The notes beneath the pieces are model-generated. The model made no database searches, was not told where the DNA came from, and was given only the letters and a program-made list of their open reading frames with translations. This document shows, in pieces, positions 1 to 5,708 of a DNA stretch of 6,921 nucleotides. Position numbers and translations under genes: made by a program. Source of the DNA: Chloroflexota bacterium. Lineage in GTDB: Bacteria; Chloroflexota; Dehalococcoidia; SM23-28-2; RBG-16-64-32. The stretch spans positions 1 to 6,921 of the forward strand of contig JADFKX010000108.1 in assembly GCA_022564695.1 (NCBI GenBank), in the 5' to 3' direction. How positions within the stretch are numbered: position 1 is the stretch's first letter; each line of letters begins with the position of its first letter.

Positions 1-1
1 T

Positions 2-442
2 CTGATTCAGTCTGGAAAGGCATTCGCCCAGTGGCACCAGGCCCAATACAAGGCAGTCTCACAGGGCACGGAGATCAAGAATTTGAAGGGATTCAGGATG
101 AAGACGCTTCTGCCCTCGGTAATGACAGCCTGGAGTTATGTGGCCGGGCTACTCCAGGTCGAGAAGAGTAGGCTTAATGTTCACCTAGCGGTGCCCAAGA
201 TTCCGAAGGGGGCAGCCGATCCCCTCAACGCGTTTGCGATGTCACAATTCCAACATGACGAAGATCCCCCGACATACCGTGGTCTGGGAACGCGGTCAGC
301 TTTGAAGGACCGCCAGAGGATGGCCCAGGTATTCTTGGCGCGCAGCAGCAACGCCGCTCTTACCTTTGAGAAGAAGCTCCTAAATCAAGCGGTCAGTCAG
401 GTGGTTGGTATTCGGGCTTTGCAGAAGGGATACACTTCGTAA
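2..442 (+). CDS. Unrecognised protein, C-terminal part (runs off left edge)
   Basis: The frame is open from the first complete codon at the left edge to the TAA at 440-442, giving 146 visible residues, so the start lies outside the window. An internal TTG at 83 could be mistaken for a start, but the upstream codons (L-I-Q-S-G-K-A-F-A-Q-W...) continue the same frame with normal composition. I do not recognise the family. Visible features are a Trp-containing hydrophobic helix (PSVMTAWSYVAGLL, residues 39-51), a segment DPLNAFAM (73-80), and a polar, conserved-looking stretch TYRGLGTR...DRQRMAQVFL (91-112). No signal peptide or membrane segment is visible. It lies 10 bp upstream of a HEPN-domain gene on the same strand, so the two are probably co-transcribed. 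By context it could be the partner in a toxin-antitoxin or restriction-type pair (DGQHR/DndB-like and DUF262-like proteins are options). That is a guess, not a homology claim. GC is lower than in the genes to the right. Confidence 0.72.
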   Translation: MIQSGKAFAQWHQAQYKAVSQGTEIKNLKGFRMKTLLPSVMTAWSYVAGLLQVEKSRLNVHLAVPKIPKGAADPLNAFAMSQFQHDEDPPTYRGLGTRSALKDRQRMAQVFLARSSNAALTFEKKLLNQAVSQVVGIRALQKGYTS

Positions 443-452
443 AGAGAAAACC

Positions 453-986
453 ATGTCATTCAGAGAGTTCCTAAAGACCGCGGAAAGCTTTCTCGAAGAG
501 GCCGAGACTCCTCCACATAGCCTCGCTAAGCCAGCCGTGAGGCGGCACTGTTCCGCGTCTTTGATCTTCTCGTGGATCGCCTTGGAGGCGTTCGTGGGCG
601 ACATGATGGCAGATTTCGCGGCTCTTCCAAAGGGATTGTTTTCCTTCCATGAGCGCGCCTTTCTAGAGGAGCGGGCGCTGGAGTTCATCACAGAGGGTTC
701 CGAACTGGGCCAATTCCAGATTGCGAATCGTCCGGAGTTTCGGCGAATAGATGAAAAGATTATGTTTCTCATCACGAAATTCGGCGAGGGCACGGTCATA
801 GACAAGGGGTCCACCTGGTGGCAGAAGTTTGAGGCGAGCAAGGACAAGAGAAACAAGATTGTGCATCCGCGCAAGGATATGCCTGTCACTGTCTTGACTG
901 AAGATGCTCGTAGCGCGATCGCGGTAGCGAAGGAAGTAATCGGCGTCGTTTCGCTAGCCGTGTGGGGGAAGAAGGCCAAGTTCTAA
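453..986 (+). CDS. HEPN-domain protein, putative ribonuclease/toxin
   Basis: A 177-residue soluble protein. I chose the ATG at 453 because it follows the upstream stop by 10 bp and has a weak purine-rich AAAGAGAAAA just before it. A longer frame from GTG 405 would overlap the upstream gene by 38 bp. The domain appears alpha-helical. An N-terminal helix pair contains LIFSWIALEAFVGDMMADF (37-55), resembling the first core helix of RiboL-PSP/MAE_28990-type HEPN proteins. Near the C-terminus lies RNKIVHPR (133-140), in which Arg133-Asn134-x3-His138 fits the HEPN catalytic motif R-[polar]-x(4-6)-H, with a preceding basic run KDKR. In known HEPN RNases this motif cuts RNA when two protomers dimerise. 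The subfamily is not certain. The context is a two-gene operon with an unrecognised upstream gene, both of lower GC than the rest of the window, which suits an acquired toxin or defence gene. Some HEPN proteins with this motif have other roles, so activity is inferred. Confidence 0.78.
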   Translation: MSFREFLKTAESFLEEAETPPHSLAKPAVRRHCSASLIFSWIALEAFVGDMMADFAALPKGLFSFHERAFLEERALEFITEGSELGQFQIANRPEFRRIDEKIMFLITKFGEGTVIDKGSTWWQKFEASKDKRNKIVHPRKDMPVTVLTEDARSAIAVAKEVIGVVSLAVWGKKAKF

Positions 987-1028
987 CTATACGCCGTCGT
1001 GGCTCCCCTAGCCCCACGTCGCCTATAG
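987..1028. terminator. Imperfect dyad between convergent genes, possible two-way terminator
   Basis: Directly after the HEPN stop, CTATA (987-991) can pair with TATAG (1024-1028). Further in, CGT (998-1000) pairs with ACG (1016-1018) and GGCT (1001-1004) with AGCC (1010-1013), around the loop CCCCT with small bulges. The dyad overlaps the stop codon of the opposing hydrolase gene (1023-1025). Its position between two converging genes suits a shared terminator, but there is no clean U-tract on either side, so the call is tentative. Confidence 0.35.
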
Positions 1029-1952
1029 CGCGGCGCGGATGTGGGCGGAGAGCTCGGGGGTTCTGAGGTAGCCGTAGGACTTGTGGGGGTTGCGTTTGCC
1101 TTCGGGGGTGAGGTAGCTGTTGAAGATGGGGACGTCCTGGACGCGGATGCCACGGTTGTTGGGGCGGTAGTCGTCGCGGAGGCGGGAGTCGATGGCGATG
1201 GGGTCGTCGGGGTCGGCGTAGTTCACCCATCTCTCGGTGACGATGGTGGGGGTGCGCACGGGGACGGTGGCGTAGCTCTCGCGCTCCCGGTGGATATGGG
1301 CTTTCACGGGGGGCAGGCCGAGGGGTGAGCCGATGGTGACGAAGTCAGCGACGGCGAAGGAGGGGTCCTGGCGGCCTATGTCGCGGAGGGCGTCGTAGGC
1401 GATGATGGAGCCCATGGAGTGGGCGATGACGAAGATGCGGCGTCCTTGCATGCGTAGGAGGATGATCTGAAGCTCGTCCATGAGGACGCGGCGGGCCTGG
1501 CGGGGCTGCCCATCGCGGCCGTGGATGCGGCGGTCTTCATCGTAGTAGAAGTCGAGGTCGCGGAGCACCTTAATCTTGCCGAGGGCCCAGTCGTCGAGGA
1601 GGTTGAGGTGGAAGCGGTGGCGGAGGGCCTCGAAGGCGGATTCGGCGAAGCCGAAGAGGATGGAGCGGACGCGGCGGCGCCGGCCCTGGGCATGGGGTTT
1701 GATGGGCCCCGGGGGCGCCTGGGTATGGGGCTGGCCGTTGTAGAGGGAGTCGAAGTTGAGGGCGACGTCCTGGTGCTGGGGGTACTTGTAGAGGAGGTCT
1801 GCCCAGTAGACCATCTGGAACTCGAAGTCGGCGTTCTGGAGGCCGCAGTTTTTGGCGAGGCCTTCGCGAATGGACTTCTCCCACCAGTCGGCGAGGATGC
1901 CCTCGTCCGGCTTGTTGGCGAGACCATGGATGCCAACGATAACGGTAGTCAT
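1023..1952 (-). CDS. Alpha/beta-hydrolase (lipase/esterase-like serine hydrolase)
   Basis: A 309-residue protein. The ATG at 1952 is chosen over an upstream in-frame start at 2090 because GGAAGGGGGG precedes it at good spacing, an extended -10 promoter lies just upstream, and the extra N-terminal residues are Arg/Pro-rich junk. The chain opens with a beta strand and an oxyanion-type HG loop (TTVIVGIHGLANKP, 2-15). The nucleophile elbow is IAHSMGS (176-182), with Ser179 as the likely nucleophile; the first position of G-x-S-x-G is Ala, a common lipase variant. It is followed by VTIGSPLGLP (205-214). The acid is probably an Asp within NYADPDDP (244-251), and the catalytic His is probably His290 in NPHKSYGY. 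No signal peptide is visible, so it is probably cytoplasmic. An Arg-rich, Pro-rich segment (75-97) lies between the N-terminal strand and the elbow and may form part of a lid. The substrate cannot be read from sequence. It is a single-gene unit, convergent with the HEPN gene. Confidence 0.85.
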   Translation of the reverse strand: MTTVIVGIHGLANKPDEGILADWWEKSIREGLAKNCGLQNADFEFQMVYWADLLYKYPQHQDVALNFDSLYNGQPHTQAPPGPIKPHAQGRRRRVRSILFGFAESAFEALRHRFHLNLLDDWALGKIKVLRDLDFYYDEDRRIHGRDGQPRQARRVLMDELQIILLRMQGRRIFVIAHSMGSIIAYDALRDIGRQDPSFAVADFVTIGSPLGLPPVKAHIHRERESYATVPVRTPTIVTERWVNYADPDDPIAIDSRLRDDYRPNNRGIRVQDVPIFNSYLTPEGKRNPHKSYGYLRTPELSAHIRAAL

Positions 1953-1980
1953 GACACGCCCCCCTTCCAAGCGATGCCTT

Positions 1981-1989
1981 ATTGTAGCA
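1981..1989 (-). promoter_or_regulatory. Extended -10 promoter of the hydrolase gene
   Basis: Read on the minus strand, the bases are TGC-TACAAT: a TG-n extension plus a -10 hexamer matching TATAAT at 5 of 6 positions. It lies about 29-37 bp upstream of the ATG at 1952, giving a short leader of roughly 20 nt that contains the GGAAGGGGGG ribosome binding site. No good -35 is seen at 16-18 bp, which fits the extended -10 class. Confidence 0.55.
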
Positions 1990-2029
1990 GGATTTCCCGC
2001 GGTTAAGGGGGACGAAGGCGGTGGCAGCA

Positions 2030-2049
2030 CCCCAGCCTGAAGGCTGGGG
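2030..2049. repeat. Perfect hairpin CCCCAGCC-TGAA-GGCTGGGG, REP-like
   Basis: An 8-bp perfect GC-rich stem with a 4-nt TGAA loop sits between the divergent hydrolase and tail-protein genes. Both neighbours are transcribed away from it, so it is not in a terminator position. Short GC hairpins of this CCCAGCC/GGCTGGG form are known as dispersed REP-like or IS200/IS605-end sequences in many bacteria. Only one copy is visible here, so the repeat nature is inference. Confidence 0.5.
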
Positions 2050-2136
2050 CATCGCCTGCGGGCGCGTATGTCTCGCCAGTCCCCTGCCACACCCCCCTTA
2101 GAGATAGCGGGGCGCCCGGCCTAGGATGCGGGCGCT

Positions 2137-4092
2137 ATGCGAAGCCTTCCGCCGGAGCTGCTGGCCGCCCAGCGGAGCGATTCCGCCGTGCCGTACCTCA
2201 AGGTCACGATCGCGGACCGGATCGGCGGGATCCGGCGGCTGGCGTTCCAGCGGCTGTACACGGGATTGGAGCCGGACGGGTACCACGCGGCGACGATGCC
2301 TGCGGACGGCTCGCTGCTGCGGGCGCGGGTGGACGCTGGGCGTCTGTACTACCAGCGGGTGACGAGCCCGGGGCCGTTGAGCGACTTCGCCACCTGGACG
2401 GACATAGGAGCGGCGGCGAGCGCGGACGTGGCGCTGTGCAGCGAGGGTTCGAACGTGCTGCTGTTCTATGTGGACACGAACGGCGTGGACGTGAAGCTGC
2501 GGGAGAGCAGCGACAGCGGCGCGACGCTGGGGGCGGCGATCACGGTGGTGACGGCGGCCTCGGCGGTGACCTGGCTGGCGGCGGACGTGAAGTCGAACGG
2601 GGACGCGCTGCTGCTGTATTCGGTGGGGGCGACGGTGTACGCGGTGAAGCGGAGCGGCGGGAGCTGGGGGAGCGCGACGGCCTGGACGAACAGCGTCGCC
2701 TCTGTCAGCGGGCTGGCCTGCTACCACGCGGCGGACTACAACGTGGCGGTGGCGGGCGTGGACGCATCGGGTGATGCTCTGCTGTGGACGGCGGTGTACG
2801 GTGACGGCTTCTCGCAGGCGCCGGACACGTGGTCGGCGCTGCGGGAGGTGACGCGGGCGAGCGGCGGCTCTTCGGTGACGTTTCGGGCGCCGTTCCTGGG
2901 GCAGCCGGACAGCTTCCGGCTGACGTTCGTCGAGAAGTACACGGGGAGTCAGGCGTACTCGCGGCCGTACCACGGCTACATGCCGGCGACGGCGGCCTAT
3001 GCGGATAACCTGTGGCGTGAGCCGATCCCGTTCGACCTGGCGTCTGAGTACGGGCTGGCGGTGGCGTGGAGCGGGACGGCGGCCTGGCTGTCGACGCCGT
3101 CGGGGGTGTGGACGGCGTCGCTGGACGACGGGTCGACCGACGTTACGGCGGACGTGCTGGAGGCGGTGGCGGAGGAGCGTGCCAACGGCGGGCGGCTGCG
3201 GGTGGTGCTGCGGAACGACGACGGTCGCTACACGGACGCGTCGCTGTTGAAGGTGAGCGCGGAGGTGCGTGTGAGCCGCGGCTACGTCACGGCCAACGGC
3301 CCGCAGGCCTCGTTCGGGCCGGCGTATTGGGTGGACGCCGTCGAGTACGTCTCGGGCGGGGGAGAGGCGAGCGTCGTGCTGTACGGCAGCGACGGTTGGG
3401 CGCTGCTGGCGTCCTGGCGGGCGCGACGGCAGTACGCCTGGGCGGCGGGCGAGAGGAACGTGTTCGGGATTCTCCAGTTCCTGTTCGCCCGCGCGGGGCT
3501 GGAGTTCTCGTCCGTGGGCGGCAGCAGCGACTCGGCCAACCTGTACCCCGCGTTCACGGTCCACCCGGGGGAGTCGGGTCTGACGGCGGTGCGCCGGTTG
3601 CTGGCGCTGCTGCCGGACGTGATCTATCTGCGCGGGGAGTTCGCCTTCCTGAAGGAGCCGCTGGCTTCGGAGTCCGTGGCCTACTCGTACGGTGTGGACC
3701 ACGCTCTCCTGCGCGGCCGCTATGTGGCGAGCGTTGCTGAGACGAACCGAGCGCAGGTGTTCGGTGACGGCGTGTTCGCGGAGCGGCTGGACTGGCCTGG
3801 GGTGGAGGCGGCGTACGATCGGCTGGCGCAGGTGCACGACCTCAACCTGACGACGGTGGCGCAGGCGGAGGACCGCGGCGATGCCGTGTTACGGAAGGCG
3901 GCGCTGACCGCCGAGGACGGGGAGATAGCGGCGCCGGTGAACTGCGGCCAGGAGCTGTACGACGTTGTAGACGTGACGGACGCGGGCGCTGGTCTCAGCG
4001 CCGCCAAGCGCCGGGTGCTGGGGATCGAGCTGCGCTACTCGACGGGCGCGAAGGCCGCCTACGAGCAGCGGCTGGGGTTGGGCGGGGTTTGA
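2137..4092 (+). CDS. Phage tail/baseplate-hub-like protein with propeller-like N-terminal half
   Basis: A 651-residue protein. The ATG at 2137 has AGGA at 2123-2126. Residues 90-240 contain about three repeated segments of the form N/D-x-LL-x-Y/W followed by V-x-V-K/A-R (near 106-122, 156-172, 203-221). One matches a BNR Asp-box-like S-x-D-x-G-x-T (124-130) and the spacing suggests beta-propeller blades, so this part may bind carbohydrate or another surface ligand. Residues 325-430 read like phage tail-hub proteins: VTADVLEAV, then LRVVLRNDDGRYTD (354-367), VRVSRGYVTANG (377-388) and VVLYGSDGWALLASW (413-427). Residues 440-650 continue with LTAVRRLLALLPDVIY and a C-terminal GDAVLRKAAL...VVDVTDA segment, similar in feel to gp27/late-control-D hub domains. 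No capsid, tail-tube, lysis or integrase gene is adjacent. It may be a prophage remnant, a domesticated contractile-apparatus part, or a free-standing adhesin. The domain reading is by eye; an intact long coding frame is certain. Confidence 0.7.
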   Translation: MRSLPPELLAAQRSDSAVPYLKVTIADRIGGIRRLAFQRLYTGLEPDGYHAATMPADGSLLRARVDAGRLYYQRVTSPGPLSDFATWTDIGAAASADVALCSEGSNVLLFYVDTNGVDVKLRESSDSGATLGAAITVVTAASAVTWLAADVKSNGDALLLYSVGATVYAVKRSGGSWGSATAWTNSVASVSGLACYHAADYNVAVAGVDASGDALLWTAVYGDGFSQAPDTWSALREVTRASGGSSVTFRAPFLGQPDSFRLTFVEKYTGSQAYSRPYHGYMPATAAYADNLWREPIPFDLASEYGLAVAWSGTAAWLSTPSGVWTASLDDGSTDVTADVLEAVAEERANGGRLRVVLRNDDGRYTDASLLKVSAEVRVSRGYVTANGPQASFGPAYWVDAVEYVSGGGEASVVLYGSDGWALLASWRARRQYAWAAGERNVFGILQFLFARAGLEFSSVGGSSDSANLYPAFTVHPGESGLTAVRRLLALLPDVIYLRGEFAFLKEPLASESVAYSYGVDHALLRGRYVASVAETNRAQVFGDGVFAERLDWPGVEAAYDRLAQVHDLNLTTVAQAEDRGDAVLRKAALTAEDGEIAAPVNCGQELYDVVDVTDAGAGLSAAKRRVLGIELRYSTGAKAAYEQRLGLGGV

Positions 4093-4110
4093 GGGCGAGG
4101 GCCGCCGGGC

Positions 4111-4392
4111 CTAGGCCTCTTCTAGCTCGAACATCTCCGGAGGGTTATCCTCCCACTCGTCGTGGGGGTCATTCTTGATCGCCTCTCGGGCCATGTCGAT
4201 GCCGCGCTCGAAGTGTTCCTTGCTTTCCCAGATAGCGATACCGACAAGGCGCTCCTTCTTTTCATCGGCGAGGGCGAAGGCGTTGACGAGGTCGGGCAGG
4301 CCGGTCTGGGCGGCCTTGAAACGCCGAATGGAATCGAGGAACAGGTCCGCCTTGTCCGGCCTGGGCCTGTGGATCGCCATTCGGATGTACAT
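4111..4392 (-). CDS. ABM-like (antibiotic biosynthesis monooxygenase fold) small protein
   Basis: A 93-residue protein. The ATG at 4392 is preceded by GAAAGGAA (minus strand, 4406-4399) with 6 nt between it and the start. The longer upstream frame crosses the ruvB promoter and part of ruvB and is rejected. The order is strand MYIRMAIHRPRP (1-12), helix KADLFLDSIRRFKAAQTGLPDL (14-35, with the usual short turn), strand NAFALADEKKERLVGIAIWES (37-57) and helix KEHFERGIDMAREAIKN (58-74). This is the ferredoxin-like half-barrel of ABM-domain proteins, which dimerise into an eight-stranded barrel. The acidic tail (DEWEDNPPEMFELEEA) replaces a further strand. Family members include quinol monooxygenases, haem-degrading enzymes and many proteins of unknown role. 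No haem-binding residues can be assigned, so no reaction is claimed. It is convergent with the tail-like gene (18-bp gap) and divergent from ruvB. Confidence 0.75.
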   Translation of the reverse strand: MYIRMAIHRPRPDKADLFLDSIRRFKAAQTGLPDLVNAFALADEKKERLVGIAIWESKEHFERGIDMAREAIKNDPHDEWEDNPPEMFELEEA

Positions 4393-4426
4393 GGGCGGTT
4401 CCTTTCGTGAGGACGCTATTGCGGTG

Positions 4427-4432
4427 ATTATG
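4427..4432 (-). promoter_or_regulatory. Possible -10 of the ABM-like gene
   Basis: On the minus strand CATAAT (5 of 6 matches to TATAAT) lies about 35 bp upstream of the ATG at 4392. A convincing -35 at 16-18 bp is not seen; TTGTCC (4452-4447) is only 14 bp away and overlaps the ruvB -35 on the other strand. If real, the two divergent promoters would share DNA and could interfere with each other. Confidence 0.3.
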
Positions 4433-4445
4433 GTGGCTGCGCCCT

Positions 4446-4473
4446 TGGACAAGCACCCGTTCGTCGCTATAAT
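4446..4473 (+). promoter_or_regulatory. Sigma70-type promoter of ruvB
   Basis: TGGACA (4446-4451, 5 of 6 matches to TTGACA), a 16-bp spacer, then TATAAT (4468-4473, a perfect -10). Transcription should start near 4480, leaving a leader of about 43 nt before the ruvB ATG at 4523. This is the clearest housekeeping-type promoter in the window. Confidence 0.7.
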
Positions 4474-4498
4474 AGGCGAAACAGCACAACTATTCGAC

Positions 4499-4521
4499 TC
4501 CTTCGACAGGCTCAGGACAAG
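4499..4521. repeat. Dispersed 'CCTGAGCCTGTCGAAGG' type repeat
   Basis: The plus strand reads TCCTTCGACAGGCTCAGGACAAG, whose complement contains CCTGAGCCTGTCGAAGG. Read as protein on the minus strand it gives LSLSKE and PEPVEG, peptides well known as artefacts of a short repeat scattered through many environmental bacterial genomes. Here the copy ends at the ruvB start, and its AGGA (4514-4517) falls 5 nt before the ATG, so the repeat appears to supply or contain the ribosome binding site. Confidence 0.6.
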
Positions 4522-4522
4522 T

Positions 4523-5554
4523 ATGGACGCACCAGCGCCGCGGATCACCTCCGGCAAGATCCAGGAAGACGACCTGGCCCTGGACACGACCCTGCGGCCA
4601 CGTCGGCTGGATGAGTTCATCGGCCAGGAGAAGATCAAGGACAACCTGAGCATCAGCATCGCCGCCGCCCAGCAGCGCGGCGAGCCGCTGGACCACCTCC
4701 TCCTGTACGGGCCGCCCGGGTTGGGCAAGACCACTCTCGCTCACATCATCGCCCATGAGATGTCGGTCTCCATCCGTGTCACCTCCGGGCCGGCGATCGA
4801 GCGGGCGGGGGACCTGGCGGCGATCCTGACCAACTTGCAGGAGAGCGACATCCTGTTCATCGACGAGGTGCACCGGCTGCCGCGGGCGGCGGAGGAGGTG
4901 CTGTACCCGGCGATGGAGGACTTCGCGCTGGATATCGTCCTGGGCCGGGGGCCGGGCGCCCGCAGCGTCCGCCTCTCCGTGCCGCGCTTCACCCTGATCG
5001 GCGCCACCACGCGCTACGCGATGCTCAGCCCGCCGTTGCGGGACCGGTTTGGCGCTGTGTACCGGCTCGACTTCTATGACGAGGTGGCGATCGCCGCCAT
5101 CGTCCGGCGCAGCGTCGGCCTGTTGGGAGTGGCGAGCGAGGACGAGGGGACCGACGAGATAGCGCGACGCTCGCGGGGCACGCCGCGGGTAGTAAACCGA
5201 CTGCTGCGCCGCGTACGCGACTACGCGCAGGTGCGGGCCGAGGGCGTCATCACGGCGGAGGTCGCCCGCGAGGCGCTGGCTCGCCTGGACATAGACGAGC
5301 TGGGCCTGGACGAGGTGGACCACAAGGTGCTGCGGACGATCATCGAGAAGTTCGACGGCGGGCCGGTGGGCATCGAGACGATCGCCGCCTCCATCTCCGA
5401 GGAGGCGGACACGATCATGGACGTGTACGAGCCGTACCTGATGCAGATGGGCTTCCTTCAGCGCACGCCGCGCGGTCGGGTGGCCACGAGGCACGCCTAT
5501 GGGCACCTGGGGCTGGAGGCCCCGCCGCAGCTCCAGCAGCGGCTGCTGGAGTGA
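4523..5554 (+). CDS. ruvB: Holliday junction branch migration ATPase RuvB
   Basis: A 343-residue protein, full length for RuvB. The ATG at 4523 is chosen because the family begins a short way before the conserved LRPRRLDEFIGQEKIKDNL (24-42), with AGGA just upstream. Longer in-frame starts back to 4175 run through the promoter and the opposite gene. Walker A is GPPGLGKT (63-70), Walker B LFIDEVH (111-117), sensor 1 GATTR (160-164), the arginine-finger region SPPLRDRFG (169-177), and sensor 2 RGTPRVVNRLLRR (218-230). The C-terminal winged helix contains PYLMQMGFLQRTPRGR (304-319). RuvB hexamers act in the cytoplasm with RuvA, pumping DNA through Holliday junctions so that RuvC can resolve them. 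All catalytic motifs are intact. Neither ruvA nor ruvC flanks it, unlike the common ruvCAB or ruvAB order, so its partners must be elsewhere. It appears to be transcribed alone from its own promoter. Confidence 0.98.
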   Translation: MDAPAPRITSGKIQEDDLALDTTLRPRRLDEFIGQEKIKDNLSISIAAAQQRGEPLDHLLLYGPPGLGKTTLAHIIAHEMSVSIRVTSGPAIERAGDLAAILTNLQESDILFIDEVHRLPRAAEEVLYPAMEDFALDIVLGRGPGARSVRLSVPRFTLIGATTRYAMLSPPLRDRFGAVYRLDFYDEVAIAAIVRRSVGLLGVASEDEGTDEIARRSRGTPRVVNRLLRRVRDYAQVRAEGVITAEVAREALARLDIDELGLDEVDHKVLRTIIEKFDGGPVGIETIAASISEEADTIMDVYEPYLMQMGFLQRTPRGRVATRHAYGHLGLEAPPQLQQRLLE

Positions 5555-5560
5555 CGCGTG

Positions 5561-5578
5561 GCCGGCCCTGTCGCCGGC
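5561..5578 (+). terminator. GC hairpin after ruvB, weak terminator candidate
   Basis: GCCGGC (5561-5566), loop CCTGTC, GCCGGC (5573-5578), starting 7 bp after the ruvB stop. The stem is short but all G/C. There is no immediate U-tract; the nearest T run (GTTTTCC, 5591-5597) is 13 bp further on. Termination here is therefore plausible but unproven. Confidence 0.35.
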
Positions 5579-5591
5579 GGGCTTGCCAGCG

Positions 5592-5621
5592 TTTTCCACA
5601 AAACAGGCCGACTATTCCACA
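5592..5621 (+). promoter_or_regulatory. Two DnaA-box-like direct repeats, 21 bp apart
   Basis: TTTTCCACA (5592-5600) fits the relaxed DnaA-box consensus TTWTNCACA exactly. TATTCCACA (5613-5621) has one mismatch. Both point the same way and share TTCCACAAA, with start-to-start spacing of 21 bp, about two helical turns, so a protein could bind both on one face. They lie just upstream of the -35 at 5641. They could be DnaA sites or simply a direct-repeat operator for another regulator. Confidence 0.4.
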
Positions 5622-5640
5622 AATACCGTGGTCCTACACC

Positions 5641-5671
5641 TTGACTCTCACGTGACATCGTCTGCGATACT
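5641..5671 (+). promoter_or_regulatory. Promoter upstream of the Rid-family gene
   Basis: TTGACT (5641-5646, 5 of 6 to TTGACA) and GATACT (5666-5671) as the -10, with a TG-n extension (TGC, 5663-5665). The 19-bp spacer is longer than the ideal 17, which often goes with regulated promoters. Transcription would start near 5678, leaving a leader of about 140 nt before the ATG at 5819. Confidence 0.45.
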
Positions 5672-5680
5672 CTATGTCAC
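5652..5680. promoter_or_regulatory. Perfect 7+7 inverted repeat (operator-like) around the -10
   Basis: GTGACAT (5652-5658) and ATGTCAC (5674-5680) form a perfect inverted repeat with a 15-nt spacer. The half-site centres are 22 bp apart, about two turns of helix, as expected for a dimeric regulator. The -10 element lies in the spacer, so a bound protein would block RNA polymerase; repression is the natural inference. Confidence 0.5.
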
Positions 5681-5708
5681 CTCGGCAGGCTGTCTCGTCC
5701 GGGGTACC

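Noticed and set aside
380..979. 199-codon minus-strand frame opposite the HEPN gene
   Set aside because: No motifs and Ser/Arg-rich; the plus-strand frame carries the HEPN motif and operon spacing.
1041..2006. Gly/Val/Glu-rich plus-strand frames opposite the hydrolase (1041-1328 and 1521-2006)
   Set aside because: Low-complexity translations of the antisense strand of a well-supported gene.
2098..3837. 579-codon open frame on the minus strand opposite the tail-like gene
   Set aside because: Its product is dominated by Arg, Pro, His and Gln repeats with no domain, typical of the antisense of a GC-rich gene. The plus-strand frame has recognisable motifs and a ribosome binding site.
4175..4522. 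N-terminal extension of ruvB
   Set aside because: It is antisense to the ABM-like gene and crosses the promoter at 4446-4473. RuvB homologues start near the ATG at 4523.
4393..4734. Upstream N-terminal extension of the ABM-like gene (minus strand)
   Set aside because: It would run through the ruvB promoter, the dispersed repeat and the ruvB 5' end. The ATG at 4392 has a good Shine-Dalgarno and matches the family start.
4490..5599. 369-codon open frame on the minus strand opposite ruvB
   Set aside because: It is the exact antisense of a certain ruvB gene, and its composition is Arg/His/Pro-rich without motifs.
5592..5621. A chromosomal replication origin
   Set aside because: Only two DnaA-like boxes and no AT-rich unwinding region or dnaA/dnaN gene nearby; too little for an origin.
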